64,000 nucleotides of DNA from Meghimatium bilineatum (GCA_034231615.1 CM067317.1:18697379-18761378); one strand, 5' to 3'. Shown: positions 10,736 through 21,126, counted from the stretch's first letter. Numbers and translations are program-made. The notes: generated from the letters alone by a model not told the origin.

Positions 10736-11590
10736 TGAAACGGTGTAAACGTGTTTAGTTTTGACATGTAACTTCTTCTTCTTTCGTTCACTTGAAACAT
10801 GTCTATATCTGTAATTCTGTCTCCTTAATAAAACTCACTGTCTTTTGTAGTTCATACAGTGTCCCATAGAGTTTTGATTCCAGTGTTGTTTCCTCTGGCC
10901 AATATGTCTGCCTCAGCGTTTCATGCTCAGAACACTCTTGAAGTATATGTTTGGCACTCTGTGCTGCCTGTCCACATGTACACATGGCCGTGTTGCCAAT
11001 CTTGAACTTTGTATACATGTGACTGCGGAGTCGGTTGTGTCCTGTTCTGAGACGTAGAATTATAACTTGTTCTGATCTGTTCATATTGTGGTAGTCATCT
11101 TGTGTTGGTGTTTGTGGCTTTCTTATTGACTTTATCATCTGTTTTTTCTGATGGTAGGTGATTGGTATATCTGGTTAGTCTTCGGCAGCACCTTCCTTAG
11201 CCAGTTGGTCTGCTTTTTCATTTCCTGGTATTCCACAGTGAGAGGGTATCCACTGCATGGTTACCCTATACTGGTAAGACAATTCGCTAAGTAGTTTTTT
11301 TAAGTCTGTTAGTTTTCCAGACTGGAGAGCTTGAAGCACTGACATGTAACGAAACACGACTCACTTTCTAACATTATTTTGTAAGGAACAGTCGAGGGGA
11401 GAAGAAGAGGAAGAAAGACAAAATCCTAAACTGATAACATCAAGGAAATATATGGACCCGATTTGTCTACTCTCCTCCGAATGGATGAGGAGAGAGCTCT
11501 TTGGGGAGCCTTGTGTGCTGATGTATCCACTGTGGCACCCCTACACACCCTGACGTGTTATATGTCTCATTATTATATTTTGCCTATAAG
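10736..11590 (+). pseudogene. RTE-2 LINE 3' end, split by an inserted LINE
   Basis: The left part, 10736-10772, encodes VKRCKRV...HVT. The right part, 11351-11590, continues with an ILQGT-like block, a Glu/Arg-rich stretch and the tail 'LLSSEWMRRELFGEPCVLMY'. It ends with an ATT repeat. Between the two parts lies the element 10773-11339. The 11-bp duplicated word TGACATGTAAC at both junctions shows that the two parts were once contiguous. Confidence 0.8.
10773..11339 (-). pseudogene. RNase H-bearing LINE, 5'-truncated, GAA tail (RNH-1 copy 1)
   Basis: A 567-bp insertion with perfect 11-bp TSDs (10762-10772 and 11340-11350). The minus strand encodes the second half of an RNase H domain: MQWIPSHCGIPGNEKADQLA with the conserved His, Asn-Glu and Ala-Asp residues. 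After one in-frame TAA (about 11175-11177) the frame continues through EQVIILRLRTGHNRLRSHMY and a Cys/His knuckle, CTCGQAAQSAKHILQEC (C-x-C-x7-H-x4-C). It ends at a stop near 10803. The 3' end reads GTGAACGAAAGAAGAAGAAG. With one nonsense codon in about 180 codons it is a fairly recent copy. Its terminal segment resembles the ends of SINEs A and B. Confidence 0.88.
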
Positions 11591-11819
11591 ACTTTGGCTA
11601 TGTAGTTCATATAGAAAAAGACTTCTACTCAATGTATGTATATGTAGTTTGTATCAATGGACATTTGACGAGACTATAACAGATGGCTGAAACAAACACT
11701 GCCAGGTAGATCATTGGTAGTACAATAAGTTTTCTATACTATATTTTTGAGCTACACTGGTGAAAACTTACGAAACGCTATAAAGTCTATCCGAGTATTT
11801 TTACCAATCATCTATAACA

Positions 11820-11851
11820 ATTATATATCTATATATATATATATATATATA

Positions 11852-11892
<41 letters not shown>
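11820..11892. repeat. (TA)n microsatellite
   Basis: An almost pure TA run with one CTATA interruption near 11852. Confidence 0.95.
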
Positions 11893-11894
<2 letters not shown>

Positions 11895-11934
11895 AGTAAC
11901 GGTAAAGATAGGTACTATGCCAGCAACCTGCCGT

Positions 11935-12172
11935 CGGAGATAAGATAACTAATTAAGTACTAAGCCGCAGCAACCGCAGCGAGGAGGTGGAATTCTCTTC
12001 CATGCTGCCTTTACCTCTAGGTCGATTGGAGCAGTGGAAATTATGGTCAGGCGAGAAATCACAACCTGGATTTGTTTTTGACCGGACGTGGTTTCAAACC
12101 TGGCACGCTATAACCCAATGATAGTAAGGAAGCTCACTATCAACTGGGCTATCGTGCTATATATTATATAGA
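11935..12172 (-). mobile_element. tRNA-derived SINE (family D)
   Basis: On the minus strand the head reads GCACGATAGCCCAGTTGATA. TAGCCCAGTTG fits the RNA polymerase III A-box pattern. GGTTTGAAACC, about 45 bases downstream, fits the B box with one change. A tRNA-unrelated body follows, ending near the (TA)n run. I see only one copy in the window and no clear TSD, so its boundaries are approximate. Confidence 0.55.
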
Positions 12173-12326
12173 AGCATGGTACTCCAAACAATCGTTGCTT
12201 ACAGCCACCTGCTATCGTATTGTAGCAACTCACAATGTGTATCTTTATATGTGGAGATCCATGGATCAGTCATTAAGTGTATAAGATCGTCTTCCAAATA
12301 TTAAATTACACATTCACGCATATTCT

Positions 12327-12456
12327 ATGCCGAAATCGGATGTGCTAGGCCTACAAGGCGCATAACGGTGGCACAACGTAATCACGCTCCCGGCAGAAAT
12401 CGCACGGATATCCGTACTGGTTACAATGGAGCGAACGCAAAACAAACAAAACAAAA
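12327..12456 (+). mobile_element. SINE C, copy with TSD
   Basis: A 130-bp element flanked by ACGCATATTCT at 12316-12326 and 12457-12467. It starts ATGCCGAAATCGGATGTGCT, contains GGCGCATAACGGTGGCACAA, CACGCTCCCGGC and a GATATCCGT block, and ends GGAGCGAACGC plus an AAAC-rich tail. The close relative at 16269-16403 begins at the same base. Confidence 0.88.
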
Positions 12457-12467
12457 ACGCATATTCT

Positions 12468-12984
12468 CAATCTGTGTCTTCCTGATCATCAAAGTTAGAA
12501 GATAGATTTTGCGTGAGATTTAGTCATAGGCCGTTGTTGTTATTAAATTTTCTTATTATCATAGTTTCAAATTCTTAAAATGAGACGGCATTTAATATAT
12601 TTGGAACATTCTCCCTTCCTTGCCACAATGAAATCTATTGCATAACATAGTATGACAAAGTGCCTTCATATCAACTGCAATAATACTTTCTAAGAGAGAT
12701 GTTAAACTACAGTAAAAGGTATGTAGGTTGATTACTGAAGATATTATTGGTATCTTATAGGAAGTGTTACAAGAATTTTGTTTCATTTAGTAAAATTATG
12801 CGTGACACTTCGTGTCTCTAGACAATTTATGAATACTTGAGATGACCCTAGTGTGATATCTATTACCGCTTTAATATACGAGAAGATTCTGTTTGTAGCT
12901 ATTACATTTTCCAATTAGTTGTTTCAGTTTCAATTTTTTTTTGTGTGGGTGAGCAACCTGTGTTTTGTTCTGTTTTTTTTGTTC
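12468..12984. other. Unassigned AT-rich stretch
   Basis: Nothing recognised. Confidence 0.4.
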
Positions 12985-13130
12985 TTTCTGTTCTTAAATT
13001 CCCAACAGATCTCTAATAAAGCAGGACAATGGTTCTGTTAGATATACAACAGAATTTAGTCTAGAAAATGGAAATGTGATGTATCGTCGTTATATTTGCC
13101 CCAGTGGCCCGACACATCTGACGTCAGCGT
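12985..13130 (-). mobile_element. Divergent SINE A copy
   Basis: The reverse complement carries GATGTGTCGGGCCACTGG, GCAAATATAACGACG, CATTTCCATTTTCTAGACTA and an AACAGAACCATTGTCCTGC segment. This is the SINE A order with about 20% or more differences. The GAA tail is eroded. Confidence 0.7.
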
Positions 13131-13389
13131 AGGTAACTAGTACTTTCCGTATTTTTACAACTTCCACTGAACGGTGGAAGCATATAACCATATCGCTAGT
13201 ATAGTAAGCCAACCGTACGAGAGAACTGGTTTTCGTACTTCCACGCTAGTCACCAAACTCAAAGCTAACCCTCGTCACGAATGCGTGCCCTTTCCCCGTA
13301 GTCTTACATCGATATCGACATAGCCACAAATGCACAGTGTTTCAAATTTTTATTTTATTTTCTTTGTTTTTTTTTCTTTTCTTCGTCTA

Positions 13390-14174
13390 CGAGGCGTGTT
13401 CAAATGAAAACGGGACTTGTTACACCACGCGTGATAGAGCGCACTGATATTGATGACATTTTGCACTAGTAATGAGTATCCAATAATTTACATACGGTCA
13501 CGTGTTCATCTTCCCAGCATGCATATGTGCTGCAGAAGACTGTTAACAATATGGCGGGTGTCATTCCGAACCCGTCCAAAGTGAATCAGCGTGCTGTGAT
13601 CCAGTTTCTTTCATTTGAAGGATGTCAAGCAGTAGACATTCATCGGAGAATGAAGGCAGCATATGGTGACAAATGTTTGTCGAGGACCAGAGTGATGGAG
13701 TGGGTGCGTATGTTTAAAGACGGACGTGAGTTAACGGCAGATCTTGCACGGCCAGGTCAGGCGCATATTGTTGCAACAGAAGAAGCCATAGCCGTGCTTG
13801 TTAAAGCAGTACTGACTGACCGTCGTCGGAGCATTCGTTCGCTTGCAGAAGAATTCCATATGTCAATTGGGACAGCCCACATGGTTGTTCGGAAGAAATT
13901 GAACTATCGGAAGGTGTGTTCACAGTGGGTCCCACGGATGTTGACTGACCACCATAAGGAAGAACGGATGGGGTGGAGTTTGAACCACCTGATGCGTTAC
14001 AGGGCAGAGGGTGATGCATTTCTGTTGAGCATTGTGGCAGGTGATGAATCGCAGGTGAAGACAGCGGTGACCACATGGTTCAGAGAACAGCCACGCAACT
14101 TTTTCTCGGACGGCATTCGACGTCTACCTAAACAGTGGGATGCTTGCCTAAATGCATACGGAGATTTTTTCTGA
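13390..14174 (+). mobile_element. GVQW-type mariner transposon, internally deleted
   Basis: The left end is TA followed by CGAGGCGTGTTCAAATGAAA, the kind of terminal sequence expected for this mariner group. The transposase relic follows. No matching inverted end is visible downstream of the stop codon, so the right end is lost or decayed. The DNA after 14174 runs into unrelated sequence and then a SINE A copy. Confidence 0.75.
13551..14174 (+). pseudogene. Mariner transposase with in-frame catalytic-core deletion
   Basis: The open frame begins MAGVIPNPSKVNQRAVIQFL and has no stop until 14174. Residues 1-60 form the first helix-turn-helix (IQFLSFEGCQAVDIHRRM, then the RTRVMEWVRMFKDGR block). 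A second helix-turn-helix (SIRSLAEEFHMSIGTAHMVV) and VCSQWVPRMLTDHHKEERM follow. Then VAGDES gives the first catalytic Asp. Directly after this the frame jumps to KTAVTTWFREQPRNFFSDGI and RRLPKQWDACLNAYGDFF, which is the family's C-terminus. About 200 residues are present against roughly 340-350 in intact relatives (from memory), so about 140 residues with the second and third catalytic Asp are gone. It can bind DNA in principle but cannot catalyse. The first ATG at 13527 is less likely than 13551. Confidence 0.85.
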
Positions 14175-14281
14175 TGAACCCAGGTGCATATTGAGACGTG
14201 AATATCAACATCTTACAAAGTTCAATAATACATCATTATTTTTGGAAACTATTTATTTTGTAAACTTGAGAAGCATTTTAT

Positions 14282-14445
14282 TCCGCCGAAGACGGACGTG
14301 TCGGGCCATTGGCGCAAATAAAACGGCTACACAACGCATTTCCATTCTCTGGACTACATCCTGCTGGAAATCTAGTAGGACAATGGTCCTGCTACAAGAG
14401 AATTCAGCAGGAGTTTGAGAATGAACGCTGAAGAAGAAGAAGAAG
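14282..14445 (+). mobile_element. SINE A, near full length, with TSD
   Basis: Flanked by AAGCATTTTAT at 14271-14281 and 14446-14456. Starts CCGCCGAAGACGGACGTGTC, with GGGCCATTGGCGCAAATAAA, ACACAACGCATTTCCATTCT, ACTACATCCTGCTGG, and ends GAGAATGAACGC plus a GAA repeat. Confidence 0.93.
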
Positions 14446-14456
14446 AAGCATTTTAT

Positions 14457-14879
14457 GTATTGTATTGCGACCTAATTTTCTGGAGTGAGTGCAGTGCAAT
14501 ACAGATTCACTAATTCTATTCACGGTTCATATAGTTCATGCAATTAGCAGTTTGAACAAAATGTTACATCAACATGTTCATATTTGACACAGTTTCTGGA
14601 TTTATACTGCCCAAACGTATAAAAATATAGCGGCGTTTACAACATTGGAAAACTGATTGTCAAAATAATATTACCGCGTTCTGATTCCCTGATCGAGTTC
14701 GATTACATCAATAAAATAACATATTTCCTTTTTGATATATCATAATAACTTCTGTTCCATGAAATTATTAACGTTCGTGTCCTCTCTACTTCTCTGACAT
14801 GCCTCTTCTATTTTACTTTCCATTATCATCATCTGCAGTCTCTTTTACTTAGCCATTTATGAAATCTATAATCACTAAT
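14457..14879. other. Unassigned AT-rich stretch
   Basis: Nothing recognised. Confidence 0.4.
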
Positions 14880-15300
14880 TCTTTGGGGTGAAAAAGGGAA
14901 CGCATTGCTCTAGGCGGACCCAGGGTTAGCAGATAACCAAGATCCCAAATGTACCTCCACGCGGTGCACCCTGGAAACAGAAATACAGCAGCTCGTGCTG
15001 ATTCTGGCCAAATCTTTTGGGGATCGTGTCCGAGAATGTGGAGGTAGCAGATGGAAAGAGATTTGACTGCACAAGAGACAGACAATATCTCCGACACCAC
15101 CAGCAGCACCACATATAGCGACACTGTCGACATACAGTGAAGCTAGTCAGTCCAGTCCGAACATTGGAGGGGCGGCCAATGTAAAATGCACGTAAAGGTA
15201 GATGCATGGCGAGAGACAAATATATTTCATACCGAGTACAATGAAACAATGAAAGGGCAGAACAGCGCTAAAGGGCAGCGCGAACTGCAAATAGAAAATG
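14880..15300. repeat. GC-richer dispersed repeat segment
   Basis: The part around 14922-15000 (AACCAAGATC, ACCTCCACGCGGTGCACCCT, GGAAACAG) matches 21893-21965 in the same order with about 75-80% identity by eye. Two overlapping open frames on the minus strand are rich in Cys and Ser. I do not recognise them and do not call them genes. Confidence 0.45.
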
Positions 15301-15399
15301 AAAAGTTCCTAGGAAAAGGGAACTACAAGCTCCGTCAGCTCGAGACGGGCTTCTAGTTTCCTGTGTTCCTTACAGGCAGAGACCCAGATCCATTCATTG

Positions 15400-16160
15400 G
15401 CGTTTGGTAAAGCAAGAAGACCTAATCCAACTCTAATGTCGAGCCTTCCTAAACCGGAAATATGCTCGCGAAGAGAAAGGGTTCTGTACCCGATTGGCTT
15501 AGGCAAGAAAGGGACAACGATGGTAGTCCTGGCCCAACTCTACTGTCAATGTTTCCTATACCGGAAGTACACTTGCAGAGAGAAAGGGTTCCGTACTCGA
15601 TGCGCTCAGGCACAAAAGGGACAACGATTTAGCCCTGGCCCAACTCTACTGTCAGGTTTTCCTACACCGGAAATGCACTTGAAGAGAGAAAGGGTTCAGT
15701 ACCTGATGGGCTCAGGCGCTATTGGGACAAGGACGCTCAGCTCGAGAACGCCTTGCTCTCAAACGCGTGGTGTGAGACTCGAACTTGTACAAGGGATACA
15801 CGATGTCGGTGAATGACACCTCGGCTAAGAGGGCGAAAGAGCCAGGGTCCAACTCCTCTGTTGAGTTCTTCCCCTTAAGGAACCAGGCTCACGGATGAGA
15901 AACGGTTCTCATCTTCTTCTTCAGCGTTCATTCTCAAACTCCCGTTGGATCTCTCTTGTAGCAAGACCATGGTCCTATTAGATTTCCAGCAGGATGTAGT
16001 CTAGAGAATGGAAATGCGTTGTGTCGCCGTTTTATTTGCGCCAATGGCCCGACACATTCGTCTTCGGCGGAGAGAAACGGTTCAGTACCCAATGGGCACA
16101 GGCACAGCACGTCCAATTACACGAGGCAAGTTCATAGACAGTGGAACACCTCGTTCGAGT
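15400..16160. repeat. ~106-bp satellite, GC-richer, with SINE inserted
   Basis: About three good units at 15450-15770 each contain ACCGGAAATATG or a variant, GAGAGAAAGGGTT, a GTACCCGAT/CTCAGGCAC region, AAAGGGACAACGAT and GGCCCAACTCTACTGTCA. Unit lengths count as 107 and 106. Degenerate units continue beyond 15830. SINE A at 15909-16071 interrupts one unit at GAGAAACGGTTC, after which the unit resumes (CAGTACCCAATGGGCACAGG). Confidence 0.8.
15909..16071 (-). mobile_element. SINE A, minus strand, with TSD
   Basis: Flanked by GAGAAACGGTTC at 15897-15908 and 16072-16083. The reverse complement begins CGCCGAAGACGAATGTGTCG and ends with GAATGAACGC and a GAA repeat. It sits inside the 106-bp satellite. 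Confidence 0.93.
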
Positions 16161-16268
16161 CAGACGAGAGCAAAAAATCGTCTGGACGAAGAGTCGCCAC
16201 TACGCGTGCCTGGAGACAGATATAGAGGCTGTCACATGCTAAAGGTACCCCACCCGAATTGTCAAGGC

Positions 16269-16403
16269 ATGCCGAAATCGGATGTGCTAGGTCTACAAGG
16301 GGCATAACAGTGGCACAACGTAATCACGCTCCCGGCGGAAATCGCACGGATATCCGTGATGGTTACAATGGAGCGAAGGAAAAACAAACAAAACAAACAA
16401 ACT
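16269..16403 (+). mobile_element. SINE C, second copy
   Basis: Starts ATGCCGAAATCGGATGTGCT as at 12327 and ends GGAGCGAAGG plus an AAAC repeat. About 95% identical to 12327-12456 by eye. A TSD is not clear. Confidence 0.82.
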
Positions 16404-16613
16404 AATTCTTTTTTTTGTTTATTGCTACTATTCTAGGCGATGTCCGGACCACAAAACAATTTTCCGGACTGGGATTTCTCTCATGACACGACCTCTCATC
16501 CATTCGACTCAGCTGTAAATGGGTACCTGACACATGAGTTAGGAAAGGTGAAGTCAGCAAGGAAGGGACTTGGCCAAACCATCAAACAGTTGCTGGGGCT
16601 TAGTACATGAATA

Positions 16614-16818
16614 GTCTTCTTCTTCTTCTGTGTTCGCTCTCTTATAACCACAACGAATATATCGTGTGATTTCCGCCGGGGAGCGTGAATTACGTTGTGC
16701 TGCAGGTTCCACAGTAAAACTGTTTTATTTGCACCTCGGTTGGGCACTCTGTGGTCTGGACTTCCGAGGTCCAGCACATCCGTTTTCGTCAGTCCTTTAT
16801 TTTGTGTTTGGTCCCTAA
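16614..16818 (-). mobile_element. SINE C-like hybrid with GAA tail
   Basis: The reverse complement has CGGATGTGCTGGACC, a GGTGCAAATAAAAC block, GCACAACGTAATTCACGCTC, GGCGGAAATCACACG and GAGCGAACACAG followed by a GAA repeat. It combines the C core with the tail type of A and B. TACATGAA at 16604-16611 and 16819-16826 is a probable TSD. Confidence 0.7.
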
Positions 16819-16970
16819 TACATGAACAGTTATCTACACTCCTCCGAAAGGCTGAGGTTAGAACTATTTGGAGAGCTTTGTTTGCTGATGTATCCAGTAT
16901 AGCACCCCTACGACCCTGACGGATTATCTTATAATAATATTATTATTTATTTACTTGAAGTACACGCCAA
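16819..16970 (+). pseudogene. RTE-2 LINE 3' end
   Basis: The plus strand encodes QLSTLLRKAEVRTIWRALFA, then DVSSIAPLRP and a stop, followed by a TAAT/ATT repeat. This is the RTE-2 C-terminus also seen at 11460, 33300 and 38560. Confidence 0.75.
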
Positions 16971-17110
16971 AAAATATCCAAGGCTGACCAACGAGATCGA
17001 CATTTCAGGTCATGTTTACATTTTCTGTGTACAGGTCTTTATACACTTTACACCGGTCATGTTTCAAGCATGACCGTCTCCATTCGTATAAGACCTATGC
17101 AAAGAATTAA

Positions 17111-17293
17111 TTAGGACTTCAGGAGTTACGTTTTTAATTACTGTCGTGATGTTTGGTTGGTCACTATGTATATACATCGCTGTAATCTTTTAAATATACG
17201 CCTGACTATTTTTGTCATACGACTCCAAGTATATATATAGTGACCAACATGATCCACGGCAAGAATACAAAACAGAAATGAATGAAGGCTTAA
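17111..17293. mobile_element. TTAA-flanked fold-back element, copy 1
   Basis: A 183-bp element bounded by TTAA at 17107-17110 and 17294-17297. The left arm (TTAGGACTTCAGGAG, later GGTTGGTCACTATGTATATA) and the right arm read in reverse complement (TTAAGCCTTCATTC, later GTTGGTCACTATATATATAC) are inverted copies over about 70 bases. They leave a loop of some 40 bases containing CCTGACTATTTTTG. A second member lies at 42826-42994. TTAA target duplication is known for piggyBac-type elements; assignment to that superfamily is inference. Confidence 0.8.
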
Positions 17294-17297
17294 TTAA

Positions 17298-17624
17298 TTC
17301 TGTGCAGATGTCTTATATTGCATACGGCCATGCTTCAATACTAAGCAGAGCTAAACGAACAGCGAGGCAAGACAGGATTAAGCTGGACTGACTGAGGCAA
17401 ACACGTTGTATCAGCTACACTAACCTTAAGAATTCTGGAACATGTGTCTTATTTACAAGTCTGAAGATCTAGCGAGACAGGAATAATCCTGAACGAGGAA
17501 ATTAATGTGCGGATAGTATTTATTTTCTATCTCAAAAGCACAACAAAATGACATTAAAATAAATTTGGCTGTCAGAAATGCTTATCATCAATCCAGAACT
17601 CCATACCATTGGTAAATTAAAACA
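17298..17624. other. Unassigned stretch
   Basis: Nothing recognised. Confidence 0.4.
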
Positions 17625-17990
17625 CAGCTCTCCAGATTTCTGTCGTCAACTATGCAGATTATTGAGGGAAAATCTTGACCTGTCTATCTCTTGATGTTAT
17701 CTGTCCATGATTTTCTTTGTTCTCTTCTGTTTCCTCCACCCTCGATAGTTCTCTGTAGTTTCATGTTTGACACGGAATCATGTCGACATAGATGCTCAAA
17801 TCATGCAAAGAGTCACTGATTCAATTTTTAAAGTAATGATTCTTGTGGACTATATTGCTCCATTTTATTTCTTACGTAAATAGTGTCATATGTTTAATCA
17901 TAGATCCACAGATTCGTCTGTAACATTTTTATTCAAAGGCCTGTCACTGTGTCAATGTGTCAAGCTCCCACAACCATACAACACAACCGA
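17625..17990 (-). pseudogene. RTE-2 LINE relic, heavily decayed
   Basis: On the minus strand, fragments in order are a VVLYGCGSLTH-like block, QAFE*KCYRR, a decayed connecting region, and a Gly/Arg/Lys-rich stretch corresponding to the EGGRRRG block. It ends near EIWRAV. The order matches the better copy at 38190-38680 but there are many stops. Confidence 0.5.
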
Positions 17991-18479
17991 CAACACTTGC
18001 GAGCTCTAAAATTTGTGTTTCACTTTAACACTGATGTTTTTCAAAAGCGATACATATTTTCTTTTTAAACATGTGTTGTTTACTTAATATCTACGTACTC
18101 CGTAATCAACAATATTACTCACACTTGAACAAGTGACGTAATGAATAGTTTTGATATTTTACTTGATTTTTAACTAGAAACCAGCATCAATGTTAACGAA
18201 GCATTCCCATAAATGTTCTGCTTGCTATTTAGTCTGCCAACTAAATGTATATGAGTTAGTGTCCCAGTCATTTGTTGGTTGTGTGTTTTGTTGTTGTTGT
18301 TTTGTTGCTGTTTTTTTGTCTTTCCAGTGAATACGTACTTTCTCCTCTGGTCAATCCCATTTCTATTATTCTATGAATATGTAGATATATTTACAGCATA
18401 ATCTTCATCATATTGTGGTGTAGGCCATGACTGTTCTAATTAATTCATTCTTGTGTCTTCTCGTTACTTTGCCATGCAT
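17991..18479. other. Unassigned AT-rich stretch
   Basis: The segment near 18170-18230 (CTAGAAACCAGC, GCATTCCCATAAATGTTCTG) resembles 51030-51090. Otherwise nothing is recognised. Confidence 0.35.
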
Positions 18480-19140
18480 TATAGATTTACCTGTTAATGT
18501 GTCAGCTCTTTCGTTGCCCCTGACTACCTTATGATCAGCTCGTAGATGTGTGTGATTCTCTCAGCGCTGTTGAGAAGAGGCTTCACTGTTGTTATCACGC
18601 ATTTTTCCTATCTTGTGCAGCATTCTCTTGGAGTCTGATACAACCACTGTAAGGTGGTGGCTGCGTCGTCAGCCAATCTAGTGCGGAAGTTGTAACAGCC
18701 ATCACAATTCTCATGCGCGATGCTTTGGTGGGATAGAGAGAAGATTTTTCCATTACACTCTTGCCATTTTAGTAGACCATGAAGCCCCATCAGCATGTTT
18801 GTTTTTACTGCTACTGAGCCATCTATATGTACTTAAATCTGTGTGGTTTTGAATTCCTTTCTATGAGTTCTTGCATTATCCCATTTGTCTTATTTCCAGC
18901 TTAATCGACATATTCTCTTGCTAGTTGTATTACACCATTAGGTAACGACATTCTTTATTTACTTCTACCCACTCACAGCTTTTTTCCTGCCTCTTCCAGC
19001 TCGCAGATTCTGATGTATCTTCTGCTTCTGCCATCCAAGACCTGCTTCCTCGTTTATGCACCTTCATGCTGTACAGTTTAAAAGTTTTATAGAGGTGATT
19101 CTCATTTTTGTCAACTTTAAAGTATTCTGTCACTTGCGCT
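18480..19140 (-). pseudogene. LINE relic with N-terminal half of RNase H
   Basis: The minus strand reads a Trp-rich connector (SRSWMAEAEDTSESASWKRQ, then CEWVEVNKE), and then an RNase H start with DGSVAVKTNMLMGLHGLLKW and IAHENCDGCYNFRTRLADDA. The Asp of DGS and the Glu/Ala-type helix are in the positions expected for RNase H in LINEs of the I/jockey-like groups. It complements the C-terminal half seen at 11339 downward. Stops and missing pieces show it is inactive. Confidence 0.55.
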
Positions 19141-20000
19141 ATTTGTTGTTTTAGAAGTTTTTACATTTTCCATTTGTTAAATAAATGTCTGAGTCAAGAA
19201 TGCATAGTAATCAACTACACTATTAGTAATTGCGGTATGGATTATTTTAATGAAAGTCTTGTTTCAATGAGATATTGAAAATATGGCGTACCGACATGAA
19301 GTATCAAGGCATTGACAGAGAATATTTTCTAAAATAAAAATATAAATATAAATGGACGTTTGAAATATAATGTTTATGCTATACCATATTTGTAAATTAA
19401 AGCAATGACATTTTATTAATGTGATACATAAATAATACATCGGAAGACACCTAACCAGGAAGTCAGAGACGTACTCCATTGGAGACCGATATGCACTTAT
19501 AATAAGTCTTCAAGATTATCAGGTTTGTGAATTTACAAGTGAGGAAATAAGATAAGGTTTCCCAAGGAAGGCTCTTACTTTGATACTATCTAGAAATAGA
19601 AGGCATAAACATCCAAGAACATAGATTTGAAAGGGATAACATGAACTAATCGTTATGTTTATGACATGGAATTCTGATATGAATCTTGTGATAGAAATAA
19701 AGGAATCAACAGTTCTTACTAAACTCAAAGTACAACAGGAGGGTATGAGATTAAACAGTAAATAACAACATTAAGAAAGAGAGATCAACTGTATAAACAA
19801 GACAAAATATTGAGAGAAAGAAAAAGAAGACAGCGGTTTCTTAGAAAATATTACATGGATGTTAGTTGTGAGGTTTGTTGCAAAAATAACAATTTTAATA
19901 AAAATTGCCAATCGCATTACTAAAGATTTTTGTTTTAATCGACTTGGTATGGATGAATGTGACCGCAGGCGCGCGTGTGTGCGTGTTTGTGTGTTTGCGT
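19141..20000. other. Unassigned AT-rich stretch
   Basis: Nothing recognised. Confidence 0.4.
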
Positions 20001-20007
20001 ATGCGTA

Positions 20008-20057
<50 letters not shown>

Positions 20058-20085
20058 CATGTGTGCATATGTGTGTGTGTGTAAT
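20008..20085. repeat. (TG)n microsatellite
   Basis: A TG run with a few CG and CA interruptions. Long open frames in both directions here are artefacts of the repeat. Confidence 0.97.
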
Positions 20086-20142
20086 ATAAAATGAGATTTG
20101 CTAATGAGAAAATGATGATAATTATTTGTATACTTATACTAT

Positions 20143-21118
20143 CATCATCATCAGGTGCCATGCCGGGTGGCGTAGGCGGTCATGGCTCTCCACAGCTCTC
20201 TGTCCACAGTATTATGTATCAAAGTCGTTGTTGTTTCTTTGCCGTGCCAGGTTGTCAAACTGTCTAATATTTTCTCACGTTGTCGCCCTCTGTCTCTGGT
20301 GCCTTCAATCTTGCCTGTTGTGATTATGTTCTCTAAACCTGCCTGTCTCATGAAGTGGCCAAAAAAAGAAGATTGCCTTTTTCTTATATTGTTGATTAAG
20401 GTCCGTTTCGCATTTAACTCTTTTAACACCTCTACATTAGTTTTTCTGGCAGTCCATGGTATTCTCAGCATTCTTCTGTAGAACCACATCTCCGTTGCCT
20501 CCAATCTCCCACTTTCCAGTTTGTTTATTGTCCAAGACTCGCATCCATATGTTAGTATTGGGGTTATATAGCACTGCAGAACTCTCTTTCTCACCTCTAA
20601 TGACAAGGTCATATTACACAGTATATTTTTCATTTTTCTGAATGTTGTTTTTGCCTGTCCTATTCTGCATCTTATTTCTGTTGAACTTCTTCCATCTGCT
20701 GTTATAATTGTACCTAGATATTTGAATTGGTGGACCTGTTTTAATACTATATCATTCACTATGATCTTGCAAGGTGTGTTATTTTCTTTCTTTGAAATAG
20801 CCATTACTTCTGTTTTCTTGATATTTAGGAAGAGGCCTTTCTCTTTGCTTTCTGTGACTACTACTTTAATTAATTTTTGAAGGTCTTCCTCACTTTTTGC
20901 AATCAGAACAGTGTCATCCGCATATCTCAAATTATTTATGTTATGTCCTCCCACTGATATTCCTGGGATATCTACTATTGCACGCATTATGTTTTCACTG
21001 TATAGAGAGAACAGGTCTGGTGAAAGCACGCATCCCTGTCTGACTCCTTGTTTTATTTGTTGAAAAGGGCCAAATTGCTTTCCTACTCTTATTGCTGCTG
21101 TTTGTTGCCAGTACATGT
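20143..21118 (-). pseudogene. RTE-1 LINE, 5'-truncated, with 14-bp TSD
   Basis: A 976-bp insertion flanked by TATACTTATACTAT at 20129-20142 and 21119-21132. The minus strand has one uninterrupted frame of 321 codons. It begins in the palm (VRQGCVLSPDLFSLYSENIM), has the catalytic YADD box (INNLRYADDTVLIAKSEEDL), the KxxVxQFKYLGTIITADGRS block, YGCESWTINKLE, RRMLRIPWTARKTNVEVL and FGHFMRQAG. It ends VDRELWRAMTAYATRHGT. The 3' end is a short GAT repeat. The arrangement agrees with RTE elements of the BovB type, from memory. The frame is intact but lacks endonuclease, fingers and start. The apparent Met at the start lies at the truncation point. Among LINE copies here it appears the youngest. 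Confidence 0.93.
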
Positions 21119-21126
21119 TATACTTA

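Noticed and set aside
14849..15816. Several 94-139 codon frames in the GC-richer island
   Set aside because: They lie in a 106-bp satellite and a dispersed repeat. Frames overlap on both strands and show no conserved domain.
19859..20161. Open frames with Cys-Val or Thr-His repeats
   Set aside because: Translation of a TG/CA microsatellite.
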